Made by a program: the position numbers and the translations under genes. A DNA stretch of 50,518 nt from Methylophaga sp. (GTDB taxonomy: Bacteria > Pseudomonadota > Gammaproteobacteria > Nitrosococcales > Methylophagaceae). The notes beneath the pieces are model-generated. The model searched no databases. It was not told where the DNA came from and saw only the letters and a list, made by a program, of their open reading frames with translations. Shown here piece by piece: positions 8,001 to 16,392 of this stretch; within the stretch, counting starts at the first letter, position 1; each line of letters begins with the position of its first letter. The DNA lies in NCBI GenBank assembly GCA_002733105.1, contig NVUI01000005.1:88825-139342 (forward strand). Reading direction: 5' to 3'.

Positions 8001-9226
8001 TGAATCGTGTAGTGATCACTGGAATAGCCGGATTTTCTCCTATCGGAAATGACTGGAAAACAATACAACATCATCTGGAATCAATGACAACCGGTATTTG
8101 TTACATGGAAGATTGGGATAAATACAATGGGGTGAATACCCGTCTTGCTGCGCCGGTATTAGATTTTAAAATGCCCGATCGTTATAAACGTAAAGACTTA
8201 CGTAGCATGGGCAGGGTAGCTCAATTTGCTGTTTTGAGTACCAATTTGGCTTTACAACAAGCCGGATTGTTGGGAGCAGCTGAATTACAAAGTGGTGATG
8301 TGGGCGTTTCCTATGGTTCCTGTGCGGGTGATACCTCTGCTTTTTTAGAGTTTGGCAATATGTTGCTTAATTTATCTGCTGATGGTTTGAATGCAAATTC
8401 TTATATCAAAATGATGGCACATACCGCACCGGTAAATATTGGTATTTATTTTGGTTTGCAAGGGCGTGTTATCACTACCTCTAGTGCCTGCACCTCAGGT
8501 AGCCAAGGCATAGGCTACGCTTATGAAGCCATTAAACATGGTCAGCAAAATATCATGATTGCAGGCGGTAGCGAAGGTCTCTGTGTTACTGCGGCGGCGG
8601 TGTTTGATACTTTATATGCAACCAGTGTCAGAAATGATGAACCGCAGCTATCACCTCGACCCTTTGATAAAGATAGAGATGGTCTGGTGATTGGCGAAGG
8701 TGCGGCAACACTTATCCTTGAACAACTAGAACATGCTCAAGCCCGTGATGCAAAAATATATGCTGAAATTGTAGGTTTTGGCACTAATTCTGATGGTAGT
8801 CATATTACCCAACCTTCGGCACAGACAATGGAAACAGTGATGCGGCTATCGCTGCAAGATGCACAATTATCTGCCACAGAGATTGGTTATGTGAGTGCCC
8901 ATGGTACCGCAACCAATCGCGGTGATATTGCTGAAAGTCAAGCTACAGCCTCCGTCTTCGGTCAGCAAACACCCATTAGTGCCCTCAAGAGTTTCACCGG
9001 ACATACCTTAGGCGGATGTGGTGCCTTAGAGGCGTGGACTGCTATTGAAATGATGAATAGCGATTGGTTCCATGCCACCGCAAATCTTGACATTATTGAT
9101 CCTGAATGTGGCGATCTCGACTATATTATGCAATCGGGGCGAAAGATTGAAACAGAGTACGTTATGAGTAATAATTTTGCCTTTGGCGGCATCAATACAT
9201 CACTTATTTTTAAACGATGGACATAA
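8000..9226 (+). CDS. Beta-ketoacyl-ACP synthase, second aryl-polyene ketosynthase (ApeR-like by position)
   Basis: This 408-residue FabF-like ketosynthase has Cys164 in TSSACTSGS, His301 in SAHGTATNRGD, Lys330 and His335 in KSFTGHTLGG, so it should be catalytically competent. It is clearly divergent from the first ketosynthase (5639-6829); for example, it has MNRVVITGIAGFSPIGNDW at its N terminus. In characterised aryl-polyene clusters the terminal ketosynthase acts alone in early condensations rather than with a chain-length factor, and that role is plausible here by position. It is the last biosynthetic gene of the run; the next gene follows after 21 bases. Confidence 0.9.
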   Translation: MNRVVITGIAGFSPIGNDWKTIQHHLESMTTGICYMEDWDKYNGVNTRLAAPVLDFKMPDRYKRKDLRSMGRVAQFAVLSTNLALQQAGLLGAAELQSGDVGVSYGSCAGDTSAFLEFGNMLLNLSADGLNANSYIKMMAHTAPVNIGIYFGLQGRVITTSSACTSGSQGIGYAYEAIKHGQQNIMIAGGSEGLCVTAAAVFDTLYATSVRNDEPQLSPRPFDKDRDGLVIGEGAATLILEQLEHAQARDAKIYAEIVGFGTNSDGSHITQPSAQTMETVMRLSLQDAQLSATEIGYVSAHGTATNRGDIAESQATASVFGQQTPISALKSFTGHTLGGCGALEAWTAIEMMNSDWFHATANLDIIDPECGDLDYIMQSGRKIETEYVMSNNFAFGGINTSLIFKRWT

Positions 9227-9247
9227 AATCAATAAAGGAAGTATTAA

Positions 9248-9988
9248 ATGTATAAATTGAAACTGGTAAGTTTATTATTGGCGCTGTTCATGACTTTACC
9301 CCTTATGGCTTTTTCTACCAACGATGAACGAGTTGATCACTATCTAGATATATTGGCTAACTCAAGTCAATCCCAACAAATACAGATGTTAAATAGACTA
9401 CAATGGTCTGGTATAACCGATCCGAGACTGTTTGATGTCATAGTAAAATCTGTGCAAGAATCAAACTGGGCGAGCAGCAATATAAAACTAAGTTCTTATA
9501 TGATCCGTGCACTAGGCTATAGTGGCAATGAAAAATATTATGCTCCTCTTGAACAATTGTCAGACACTAAATCTCCTGTTGCCGCCTTACGTAGACATGC
9601 TAAAAAAGCGCTACAAAATTTAAGTCAATTTACACGCTGGAATAAAGCTTTAGCAAACAATAAACTTATTGTCGAAGGTAAAAGTGTTGAAGTCACAACT
9701 TATCTGAAAATGTTAGATGTTAATGATGTATTTGTTCAACGACTAGCAGCTAGAGCAATGTACCATGAACATCAGAAGGATCCTGACTTATTAGCATCAG
9801 CTGCTGAAAAATTAAAAACACTATACACACAGCCTGGGTTAGATAGAGAAGCTCAAGATACCGCTGCTTGGTTATGTAAAGCAATTGGCCAAAGCGGCCA
9901 AGCGGAATATATTGAGCTATTGCATAACGTGGCTAACGAAACGCCCTATCCAAAAATCAAGAAGTATGCAATGAAATTTGCCCGCTAA
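9248..9988 (+). CDS. Secreted HEAT-repeat-like protein of unknown function
   Basis: This 246-residue protein has a signal peptide (hydrophobic segment 7-22, cleavage near PLMAFS). The rest is all-helical with repeat-like units, for example AALRRHAKKALQNLSQF, DVFVQRLAARAMYHEHQKDP and AEYIELLHNVANETPYPKIKKYAMKFA, that resemble HEAT/PBS-lyase repeats. No enzymatic motif is seen. A good Shine-Dalgarno (AAAGGAAG) precedes the ATG. It starts 21 bases after the last ketosynthase gene on the same strand, so it could be cotranscribed with the polyene operon. It is not a known member of such clusters, and its link to polyene export or assembly is open. Confidence 0.6.
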   Translation: MYKLKLVSLLLALFMTLPLMAFSTNDERVDHYLDILANSSQSQQIQMLNRLQWSGITDPRLFDVIVKSVQESNWASSNIKLSSYMIRALGYSGNEKYYAPLEQLSDTKSPVAALRRHAKKALQNLSQFTRWNKALANNKLIVEGKSVEVTTYLKMLDVNDVFVQRLAARAMYHEHQKDPDLLASAAEKLKTLYTQPGLDREAQDTAAWLCKAIGQSGQAEYIELLHNVANETPYPKIKKYAMKFAR

Positions 9989-10054
9989 ATCAAGCATTAA
10001 TACAGGATATAAATCCAAGTACATTGGGCCTCTATCCACAAATTTAGCCAAGTA

Positions 10055-10777
10055 TTACAAGATCGGCTTGATCGCAACCAAATTAACCAATGTCTCTTCT
10101 CGTTCTGCTTTCGGTTGAATACCAAACCAATTCTGCATAATGCCAAGATCTTCTCGACTCCACCATAAATAAGGGTAGGAAATAGCATCATCTGATAGAT
10201 GAAAACCGGCCTTATTAATCACCGCTAAATATTGACTGGCTGTTTTTTGCACTTCCATCGGATGGCGAAACAGCAACTTTATTATCCATGAATGAATATA
10301 ACGTCGCGTTGATTCGGCAAACAGTAATATCCCGCCCGGTTTAAGAACACGATAGAATTCATTAATAGCTTGTTCTTGTTCAATTAAATGGTGAAAAGTC
10401 TGGTGACAAAATAGTAGATCAACACTATCATCCTCTAACCGTAGGGCCGAACTTGAACCTTGGATAAAATCAACTTTAACATTGTTACGTTTTGCTTCTT
10501 TAGCTGCAAATTCAAGCATCTCAGGATCAATATCCATCGCAATCAATTGTTGAGGCAAAAAACGTTCGTTCAATTTCTTAAGAGAACGACCATAACCGCA
10601 ACCAACATCAACTACCGTCTCATATGATCGATGTCGTTCAGGAATTAACCGTTCAACATCACAAATTGCTCGCTCTAACACTTGTTGGGTCCAAATATTA
10701 GTCCGTAAAAACCATTTACCAAAAGCCGTCTCAGGCACATAAGGTTCTGAAATATTATTGTGTACAGGTGTATTCAT
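10055..10777 (-). CDS. Class I SAM-dependent methyltransferase of unknown substrate
   Basis: This 240-residue Rossmann methyltransferase has motif I VVDVGCGYG at about 55-63, an acidic residue at the end of strand 2 (AMDIDPEM), LLFCHQTFHHL as the post-II/III region and RVLKPGGILLFAE as motif post-III, all in UbiE/Methyltransf_11 order. The C-terminal part is hydrophobic-aromatic and may form the substrate cap. It is divergent from arsC, but it lacks the paired cysteines expected in arsenite methyltransferase ArsM, so an arsenic role is not supported. It converges with the HEAT-protein gene across a 66-base gap with no obvious terminator hairpin. Confidence 0.75.
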   Translation of the reverse strand: MNTPVHNNISEPYVPETAFGKWFLRTNIWTQQVLERAICDVERLIPERHRSYETVVDVGCGYGRSLKKLNERFLPQQLIAMDIDPEMLEFAAKEAKRNNVKVDFIQGSSSALRLEDDSVDLLFCHQTFHHLIEQEQAINEFYRVLKPGGILLFAESTRRYIHSWIIKLLFRHPMEVQKTASQYLAVINKAGFHLSDDAISYPYLWWSREDLGIMQNWFGIQPKAEREETLVNLVAIKPIL

Positions 10778-11095
10778 CTGACTATTCTATATTGGAAATT
10801 AATATCAATAAAGTGATTAATAATGCATGGCTCCTATGATCTACTCTCATCGAAAATGGAAACTATTCGAACCAAGATCAACGGCAGCTAATACATCATA
10901 TTCCATGGTTGTTCACTCTGTTAAACGATGCCTACATTCTGCATTACTTCTCCATTAGTTACTAGCGCTTAAACATATCCTCGCTTAATTCTGTATAAAG
11001 CAACATTCTTTGACTTGATGCCACTTATTCATCAATTTGTAATATTAAATTGTTATCTTCTCAATAATTAAGCAAAAGTTACATCATCAAAATAT
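10778..11095. other. 318-base divergent intergenic region between methyltransferase and arsC
   Basis: No convincing gene is seen. The longest forward mini-frame (ATG 10823, 22 codons) has no ribosome site or recognisable product. The region must hold divergent promoters for the methyltransferase and arsC. TTGATG at 11015-11020 and TAATAT at 11040-11045 are spaced 19 bp, which is only a weak sigma70 candidate. Two TTGT(A/T)AT-like words near 11039-11058 are 13 bases apart, which does not fit the 11-base period of Pho boxes. No obvious ArsR operator dyad was found. Confidence 0.4.
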
Positions 11096-11524
11096 ATGGA
11101 TAAAATACGCGTGCTGTTTTTATGTACAGGTAATGCCTGTCGCTCACAGATGGCTGAAGGTTGGGCAAAAGAATTAGCTAGCGATTTAATTAAAATAAAA
11201 TCTGCCTGTATTGAGATTCATGGCAAGAATCAATATGCCATTAATACCATGGCAGAGGTTGGTATTGATATTTCAGCTCAAGAATCAATTCGTGTCAATG
11301 GTGAAATGCTCGAGTGGTCTGATGTATTAGTCACTTTGTGTGATAATGCAGAGGAGCAATGTCCCGTTGTTAACGCTCACATCGTAAAGTTACATTTACC
11401 CATAGCTGATCCTGCCAAAATTAAAGGCACAGAAAAAGAAATCCTTGCTGAGTTTTGTGAAGCACGAGATAAAATTAAGAGCCGTGTTGAGTATGTGCTT
11501 GAAAAAATAGCCGCATCTCATTAA
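11096..11524 (+). CDS. arsC: Arsenate reductase, thioredoxin-coupled low-molecular-weight phosphatase type (ArsC)
   Basis: This 142-residue protein has the LMW tyrosine-phosphatase fold. Its P-loop CTGNACRS at 10-17 is a CX5R motif (Cys10, Cys15, Arg16), the resolving pair Cys82 and Cys89 sits in VTLCDNAEEQCP, and the general acid motif is DPA. These cysteine positions coincide with the S. aureus pI258 ArsC numbering as known for the family, so this should be a genuine arsenate reductase that passes electrons to thioredoxin, not a tyrosine phosphatase. It reduces cytoplasmic arsenate to arsenite. It is an orphan: no arsR, arsB or acr3 is adjacent. It lies at the edge of the phosphate block, and an arsJ gene lies 16 kb away. 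Confidence 0.9.
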   Translation: MDKIRVLFLCTGNACRSQMAEGWAKELASDLIKIKSACIEIHGKNQYAINTMAEVGIDISAQESIRVNGEMLEWSDVLVTLCDNAEEQCPVVNAHIVKLHLPIADPAKIKGTEKEILAEFCEARDKIKSRVEYVLEKIAASH

Positions 11525-11536
11525 CTGAAAGCTTAG

Positions 11537-13294
11537 TTACTCCAATAAATACAGACTATTACCAACAATTTTCTTGGCAGAAGATTTTGCCTTAGTCGCT
11601 TGTTCCGCCAAATCTGCTTCATTTTTTATCAAGTTAAAATCAAATATCCTGACTGCACCGATAGACAAAGCTAATAGAGGATAAAAAATAGTATTCCCGT
11701 GCCGATCTAATGCTGACATGCCTTGCTGTTGTAGATGCAGATCTGTATATAAGCTTGGGTGAAGCGCTGTAAACGCCGATAAAATAGAGTGACATCGGTG
11801 TTGCCAATCCTCACTTTCAAATAGAATGATAAAATCATCACCTCCGACATGGCCAATAAAATCCAGTTCTGGCTCAGTGTGAGAGATTAAAATATCTGCA
11901 GTACACCTAAGTACTTTATCTCCTTTTCCAAAACCATAAATATCGTTATAAGGCTTAAAATTATCTAAATCGAAATAACACATCACCACATCACGCTGCT
12001 GCTTGATGGCATCAGTTATACATTCACTAATAGGCACATTTCCTGGTAAGCCCGTAAGAGGATTGGCATGACGCGCTGTGGTGATTTGTAATTCGGTAAT
12101 TTGTTTGAGCAAATCCATCAAGCTACCAATACCTTGGTAATAATTATCTTCGGTGATAATAAACATACCATGCTGTAGTGATGACTCTTGGCTCGTAATA
12201 CGGTGACTTAATTTTTCAAGTGGTAAATTAACATCAGCAATGGTTGGCTTATGATCCATAAACAAGCGAATGGGTTTTCGACCATGTAGATCTCGGCCAT
12301 AACGACTCGCATACAAATTCATGATTTCATCGCGCCAAACCATTCCTGCCACAGTGTTATCTTTATTTATCACTGGCAAAGCTGTCAGGCTGGGTGCATT
12401 ATAAAAGCGTTCGCCAACAGATGTGACATCATCATGAACAGTTGCGGGTTCAAGTGTTGTGGATAAACTTCGAACTAAGGTATTAGCCCTAGGCACATTC
12501 ACTTTGAATGTTGAGATGGTTCTTCTCTTAGAAAATAGTTCAGAGGAAACATTGCGCTGCGGTTGAGGTGATGGCCGCCCAAAATAGTAACCTTGAGAAA
12601 ATTCAATTTGCATATCAAGAGTAGTTAAATACTCTTCACGTACCTCAATACCCTCTCCTATGACACGGCAATTTATATCCTTGGCAAGATCAACCATAGA
12701 TTGAACAAACTGCCGTTTATGCCGGTCCTCATGAATATCTTGCATGAAATGACGATCAAGTTTTACAAAATCAGGTTGAATTTCTGACCAGGTACGTAAG
12801 CCTGAATAACCTGCACCCAAATCATCAATAGCAATTGAAAAACCCATTTCACGATAATGATCAGTTGCATCACGCATCAAAGTGTAATCATTAATTGGAT
12901 ATTGTTCTGTTAATTCAATAACAACTTGCTTGGCTGGTAATCCTGCCCGACTAAGGAAATCTAATGTCAAGCCATGTTGATAATCCTCTTGTAGCAAGAC
13001 CTCAGGAATCGTATTGATAAATAACTTCTCGACAAGATTAAGTTGGCCAAATTTCTTAATGGCCACTTCTCGGCATAATAAATCTAATTCAGCTAAACGA
13101 CCATGGCGACTAGCAGCATCAAATAAATTGATAGGCGAATGAAGCGGCCCATCTGATGGGCCTCGAATTAATGCTTCGTAGCCATAAATCTTATTTTCTC
13201 TAATTGAGACAATAGGTTGAAACAAAGGTGTTAGTGCAGCAGTTTCAAGGATCTCTTCTAATGATTTGTACTTTAAAAACTCTTCTTCCGTCAT
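11537..13294 (-). CDS. EAL-CBS-GGDEF cyclic-di-GMP signalling protein
   Basis: This 585-residue cytoplasmic protein has no membrane segment. Residues about 20-245 form an EAL phosphodiesterase domain with EAL at 40-42, DD at 156-157 (IDDLGAGYSG), Lys177 (VKLD) and Glu213 in GEGIE, so c-di-GMP hydrolysis looks intact. Residues about 270-400 resemble a CBS pair (ALPVINKDNTVAGMVWRDEIM and later GMFIITEDNYYQGIGSL), a likely nucleotide sensor. Residues about 405-575 are a GGDEF domain with GGDDF at 483-487; no RxxD inhibitory site stands before it. It converges with arsC across 12 bases. A Shine-Dalgarno (AAGGCGG) precedes the start. Net activity is probably phosphodiesterase, but this is inference. 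Confidence 0.9.
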   Translation of the reverse strand: MTEEEFLKYKSLEEILETAALTPLFQPIVSIRENKIYGYEALIRGPSDGPLHSPINLFDAASRHGRLAELDLLCREVAIKKFGQLNLVEKLFINTIPEVLLQEDYQHGLTLDFLSRAGLPAKQVVIELTEQYPINDYTLMRDATDHYREMGFSIAIDDLGAGYSGLRTWSEIQPDFVKLDRHFMQDIHEDRHKRQFVQSMVDLAKDINCRVIGEGIEVREEYLTTLDMQIEFSQGYYFGRPSPQPQRNVSSELFSKRRTISTFKVNVPRANTLVRSLSTTLEPATVHDDVTSVGERFYNAPSLTALPVINKDNTVAGMVWRDEIMNLYASRYGRDLHGRKPIRLFMDHKPTIADVNLPLEKLSHRITSQESSLQHGMFIITEDNYYQGIGSLMDLLKQITELQITTARHANPLTGLPGNVPISECITDAIKQQRDVVMCYFDLDNFKPYNDIYGFGKGDKVLRCTADILISHTEPELDFIGHVGGDDFIILFESEDWQHRCHSILSAFTALHPSLYTDLHLQQQGMSALDRHGNTIFYPLLALSIGAVRIFDFNLIKNEADLAEQATKAKSSAKKIVGNSLYLLE

Positions 13295-13320
13295 ATTTCC
13301 GCCTTATAAAATATAACTCC

Positions 13321-13350
13321 TCTCCCTTTCTATTTTTATAGAAAGGGAGA
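13321..13350 (-). terminator. Perfect 13-bp hairpin between the beta-propeller gene and the EAL-GGDEF gene
   Basis: TCTCCCTTTCTAT and ATAGAAAGGGAGA form a 13-bp perfect stem with a TTTT loop. It lies just downstream of the beta-propeller stop and just upstream of the EAL-GGDEF start on the minus strand. The following bases are not a clean U-tract, so it may be a leaky terminator, an mRNA-end stabiliser or a leader structure. Confidence 0.55.
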
Positions 13351-13366
13351 ACCTAGTGAAGTTAAA

Positions 13367-14893
13367 TTATTTAACGTTTATGCTGAATATGCTTATAGAT
13401 GCATTTTTCTCATTTGCAGTGTAAATATAGTGTTGATTTGTTTGACTATCATAGAAGTGAGCAATACCTTCAGGTCCGATCTTGCCTGCTTTTACATCTT
13501 TATTTATTGCGACAACACTGACTACACTAGGTTGTTTAGCATTAGCCAAAGAGATAAGAGCAACCCCATTTGCACGCTCTAGGCCGGCAGCAACATAACT
13601 GACACCATCAATATCAAAGCTGGTCAGCATTTCAGGCTCAGAACCTTTATTATCGCTACGTGATTCTGGATAAAATTCTGCCGCATGCACCATGGCATCA
13701 ATTTGATTTCCAGTATCACCCAAAAAGTCTCCTGTTGAAGCATCAAATACGCTGATTGTTCGTCCCCCACCCGCAGGCCCTTTTTTAGTTTTTGATGCTT
13801 TAGGATCAGTGTCACCCTCATCTGCTGTAATTAGATATTTGCCATCGACACTTAAAGTGATGCCATCAGGTTCACGTAATGCTATTAACTGTGCATCAAA
13901 ATCAATATTATCGTCATCATCAATATCGGCTGCATGAGAGGTTATGCCAAGGCCGAAAGAGCCTGTAATAGTTGCTGTTTTAGTATCAATAGTGATGACA
14001 CCATTGTTTTCTTGCATGACAACCCACGCCTTTGAGCCATCTTTTGAAAATGCAACATATTCAGGCTCAAGCAAATCAGGCTTGTTATCAACTAATGGAA
14101 ACATAAATAGTTCACCATTTTTCTCTTTAACCTTAACTGTATTACCCTTATATGTGCCAACGACCACTTTATCTTTATCAATTTTGCCATTGCCATTAAG
14201 ATCTAATGGTTCCTCAGTGATCTCACCATCATTATTCCAATCAATTGCACGCTCAATAAAACGTTTGTGCTTGGTCTCAACAAAACCGGCTATTCCCGTT
14301 AAATCAGTTAATTGAATCTGGGTTGCAGATATTTTTGCTGGGTTTTCATCTAGGTAAACCAGTGTGATGCTGCCATCTGCCGTGCTATAGCTGTTATTTT
14401 TACGATCTAAAACAAATTCTTCTGCTTCATTTGGAATAATGGCAAAACGACCGGTAGGGTCTATCACCACAGCATCAGGCCCAATGCCAGAGTTAACTTG
14501 ACTCAAGATCTTGCCAGATTTTACATCTCGAATTTCAATACGACCTGCAGCAACTGCTGAACTAGCTTGAATCGCGGCCAGTATGTAGTTGAATTTTGGG
14601 TGTATGGCAACAGAAGTAATTTGCTCTCCTGCTGCTAGATTTAAATCAAACCGCTGTATCAGTTCAGGTTTCTCTGGTGATTGTAGCGAATAAATATCAA
14701 CAACACCTTTGATGCTATTAGAGATGGCAAATTGACGATTGATCGCCTGAATACTGATAATTTCAGTTCCCTTATTATCACCTGTGATAATCGTATCTAT
14801 CAGTGCTAATTGAGGTGCTGAATAAGCTGAAAAGGATAAAGCTAAACCTGTCATTAATAATGATGAAACCAGTGTCTTTTTTAACAAATACAT
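13367..14893 (-). CDS. Secreted calcium-binding beta-propeller protein (choice-of-anchor I / phytase-like family)
   Basis: This 508-residue protein has a signal peptide cleaved after about residue 26 (SAYSA before PQLAL). The mature part repeats propeller blades (VVDIYSLQSPEKPELIQRF, IEIRDVKSGKIL, ITIDTKTATITGSF, ISVFDASTGDFLG, EGIAHFYDSQTNQHYIYTAN). Inserted are two EF-hand/dockerin-like loops, DWNNDGEITEEP (218-229) and DLNGNGKIDKDK (231-242), and an acidic DIDDDDNIDFD. The C terminus has no sorting motif. It follows the porin gene behind a strong terminator, so it may be expressed by read-through. Its position in the phosphate block suggests a role in periplasmic or extracellular phosphate scavenging, possibly as a phosphatase or phytase, but no catalytic set is recognised with confidence. 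Confidence 0.7.
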   Translation of the reverse strand: MYLLKKTLVSSLLMTGLALSFSAYSAPQLALIDTIITGDNKGTEIISIQAINRQFAISNSIKGVVDIYSLQSPEKPELIQRFDLNLAAGEQITSVAIHPKFNYILAAIQASSAVAAGRIEIRDVKSGKILSQVNSGIGPDAVVIDPTGRFAIIPNEAEEFVLDRKNNSYSTADGSITLVYLDENPAKISATQIQLTDLTGIAGFVETKHKRFIERAIDWNNDGEITEEPLDLNGNGKIDKDKVVVGTYKGNTVKVKEKNGELFMFPLVDNKPDLLEPEYVAFSKDGSKAWVVMQENNGVITIDTKTATITGSFGLGITSHAADIDDDDNIDFDAQLIALREPDGITLSVDGKYLITADEGDTDPKASKTKKGPAGGGRTISVFDASTGDFLGDTGNQIDAMVHAAEFYPESRSDNKGSEPEMLTSFDIDGVSYVAAGLERANGVALISLANAKQPSVVSVVAINKDVKAGKIGPEGIAHFYDSQTNQHYIYTANEKNASISIFSINVK

Positions 14894-14914
14894 AAGTTGT
14901 TTTTCTCCAGTTCG

Positions 14915-14947
14915 AAAAAAAGCCTCACTAGCAAAACTAGAGAGGCT
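14915..14947 (-). terminator. Rho-independent terminator after the porin gene
   Basis: On the minus strand AGCCTC-T-CTAG pairs with CTAG-T-GAGGCT (one T:T mismatch) around a TTTTG loop. A run of seven T follows directly. It lies about 40 bases after the porin stop and only about 20 bases before the beta-propeller start, leaving almost no room for a separate promoter. Confidence 0.85.
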
Positions 14948-14986
14948 CTTTCCATAAAGTCACAAAAGTGAATCTATCAAAGTAAT

Positions 14987-16324
14987 TTAGAAGTCAATTT
15001 GACCACGTAAGTGGAACGCATCGAAATCATCGCTAGTACCATCAACATCAGCCATGTTGTAGTTAGCCATAAATCGAACTGTTGGAGTGGCATACCAGTT
15101 TAAGCCTATTGTTGTAATATCGCCTGTTATACCAGCATTGCTATCTTCTAAGTCAAGGTCGGTATAACGTAAACCTAGCTCCCAAGCTCCATAGCCACCT
15201 TGGCCAACAATACTTTTAGGTTTTACACGGCTGAATTCACCTGCTTTCGCTTTATATTTACGAGACTCGCCTGTTAGGAAGTAACTACCATAAACATACC
15301 ATGCATCTAGATCTTGGTCTTCGCTACCCGATACAGCATTCACATTACGAGAAAAATATTCCGCTTGTGCAGAGAACGGGCCAAGAACTACCGCTGCTTC
15401 TAAACCAAATTGGTCATAATCTTCAGCGTTAACGTCTACAGATGTATAGAATTTATCCGCAGTGTGTACTTGAGGATTAACTGCAATTTCATGTGAGGCA
15501 CCACCATCTTTTTCAAACTCTTGATGATGGAAAGCAGCACCTAAATGAACAACTTGTGTTTTTTCAGCTATTGGAGCAAATGTTATGCGAGCACCATAAC
15601 CATAGTCTTCATCTTGACCGCTGTTGTTATCTGAAACACCTTCCATATGTACAGCACCGGCTAAAGTCCAGTTATCACCATGTGTTTTAACGCTTAAACC
15701 GTTGTTACGACCAACACCGAATGCTTCGTTAGCAGCACTACGCTCTATAAAGGTAATGTATTTTGAACTTGTTTGTTCTTCCAAACCAAATGGCATTTTG
15801 TGGTTACCAAGTGTGATTGTGGTAGAGTCAAAGCCATTGTAAGACAAGTATAAGTCTTTAGTTTTTAACTTATCTTCTGCAAAGTCATACTGAGCTTTGT
15901 AGCCCCAATCATTAAAGATTTTACCTTTTAAGAAGATTCGTGCACGACGAATTTCAGAGTTATTACCTTCATTACTTAATGCGTTATCATCATGATCCAT
16001 GAAGGTATAATCAGCCATTATACGTCCACCAATTTGGGCACTAAAAGCTTTATCAGCAGATTTAATTTTTAAATGACCACCTTTTAAGCTAATTGATGTA
16101 GATTCTTTAGCCACTTTATCTACTTTATTAGCCACTTCTTGAGAGGCTTCGCTGTCTGCTTTAGCAGCATTAACTAGTAAGTCATAATTTGCTGCAGTGA
16201 TAGTGCCTTGGTCACGTAGGACTTTAAGCAGGTCAATCATTGCATCGTTGTTTGCCTGTGCTGGCAACACTGCTGCACCCAATAAGGCTCCAGCAATTAA
16301 TAGAGATGTTGTTTTTAGTTTCAA
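14987..16324 (-). CDS. OprP/OprO-family phosphate-selective porin
   Basis: This 445-residue outer-membrane protein has a signal peptide ending PAQA, then an N-terminal coiled-coil-like helix (about 25-75, rich in DLLKVLRDQG and VANKVDKVAKE) and a 16-strand-type barrel that ends in Phe (FHLRGQIDF) for BamA recognition. Strands such as SEIRRARIFLKGKIFNDWGYKAQYDF are typical of the OprP/OprO family. The start is TTG at 16324: an in-frame stop lies close upstream, the next Met is inside the mature protein, and AAGGAT stands at the right distance. A three-unit Pho-box-like array lies upstream (16409-16437). It probably admits phosphate or polyphosphate to the periplasm for PstS. A weak start codon on an abundant porin is unusual. 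Confidence 0.85.
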   Translation of the reverse strand: MKLKTTSLLIAGALLGAAVLPAQANNDAMIDLLKVLRDQGTITAANYDLLVNAAKADSEASQEVANKVDKVAKESTSISLKGGHLKIKSADKAFSAQIGGRIMADYTFMDHDDNALSNEGNNSEIRRARIFLKGKIFNDWGYKAQYDFAEDKLKTKDLYLSYNGFDSTTITLGNHKMPFGLEEQTSSKYITFIERSAANEAFGVGRNNGLSVKTHGDNWTLAGAVHMEGVSDNNSGQDEDYGYGARITFAPIAEKTQVVHLGAAFHHQEFEKDGGASHEIAVNPQVHTADKFYTSVDVNAEDYDQFGLEAAVVLGPFSAQAEYFSRNVNAVSGSEDQDLDAWYVYGSYFLTGESRKYKAKAGEFSRVKPKSIVGQGGYGAWELGLRYTDLDLEDSNAGITGDITTIGLNWYATPTVRFMANYNMADVDGTSDDFDAFHLRGQIDF

Positions 16325-16392
16325 GGGACTATCCTTTCGTTATTAAATTAATAATCGGTCGTAACCAGCCGAGTACGAAAAATAATAACAAT

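Noticed and set aside
10055-10777. Arsenite methyltransferase (ArsM) identity for the gene next to arsC
   Set aside because: The protein is a generic UbiE-type methyltransferase without the spaced cysteines that bind As(III).
10823-10891. 22-codon open frame in the methyltransferase-arsC gap
   Set aside because: No ribosome site, no recognisable product, and a length expected by chance in AT-rich DNA.
11039-11058. Possible Pho box upstream of arsC (TTGTAAT and TTGTTAT)
   Set aside because: The two words are 13 bases apart instead of 11, and no -10 fits the required distance.
13944-14315. 123-codon open frame on the plus strand inside the beta-propeller gene
   Set aside because: Shadow frame opposite a clearly coding gene, with no ribosome site or family resemblance.
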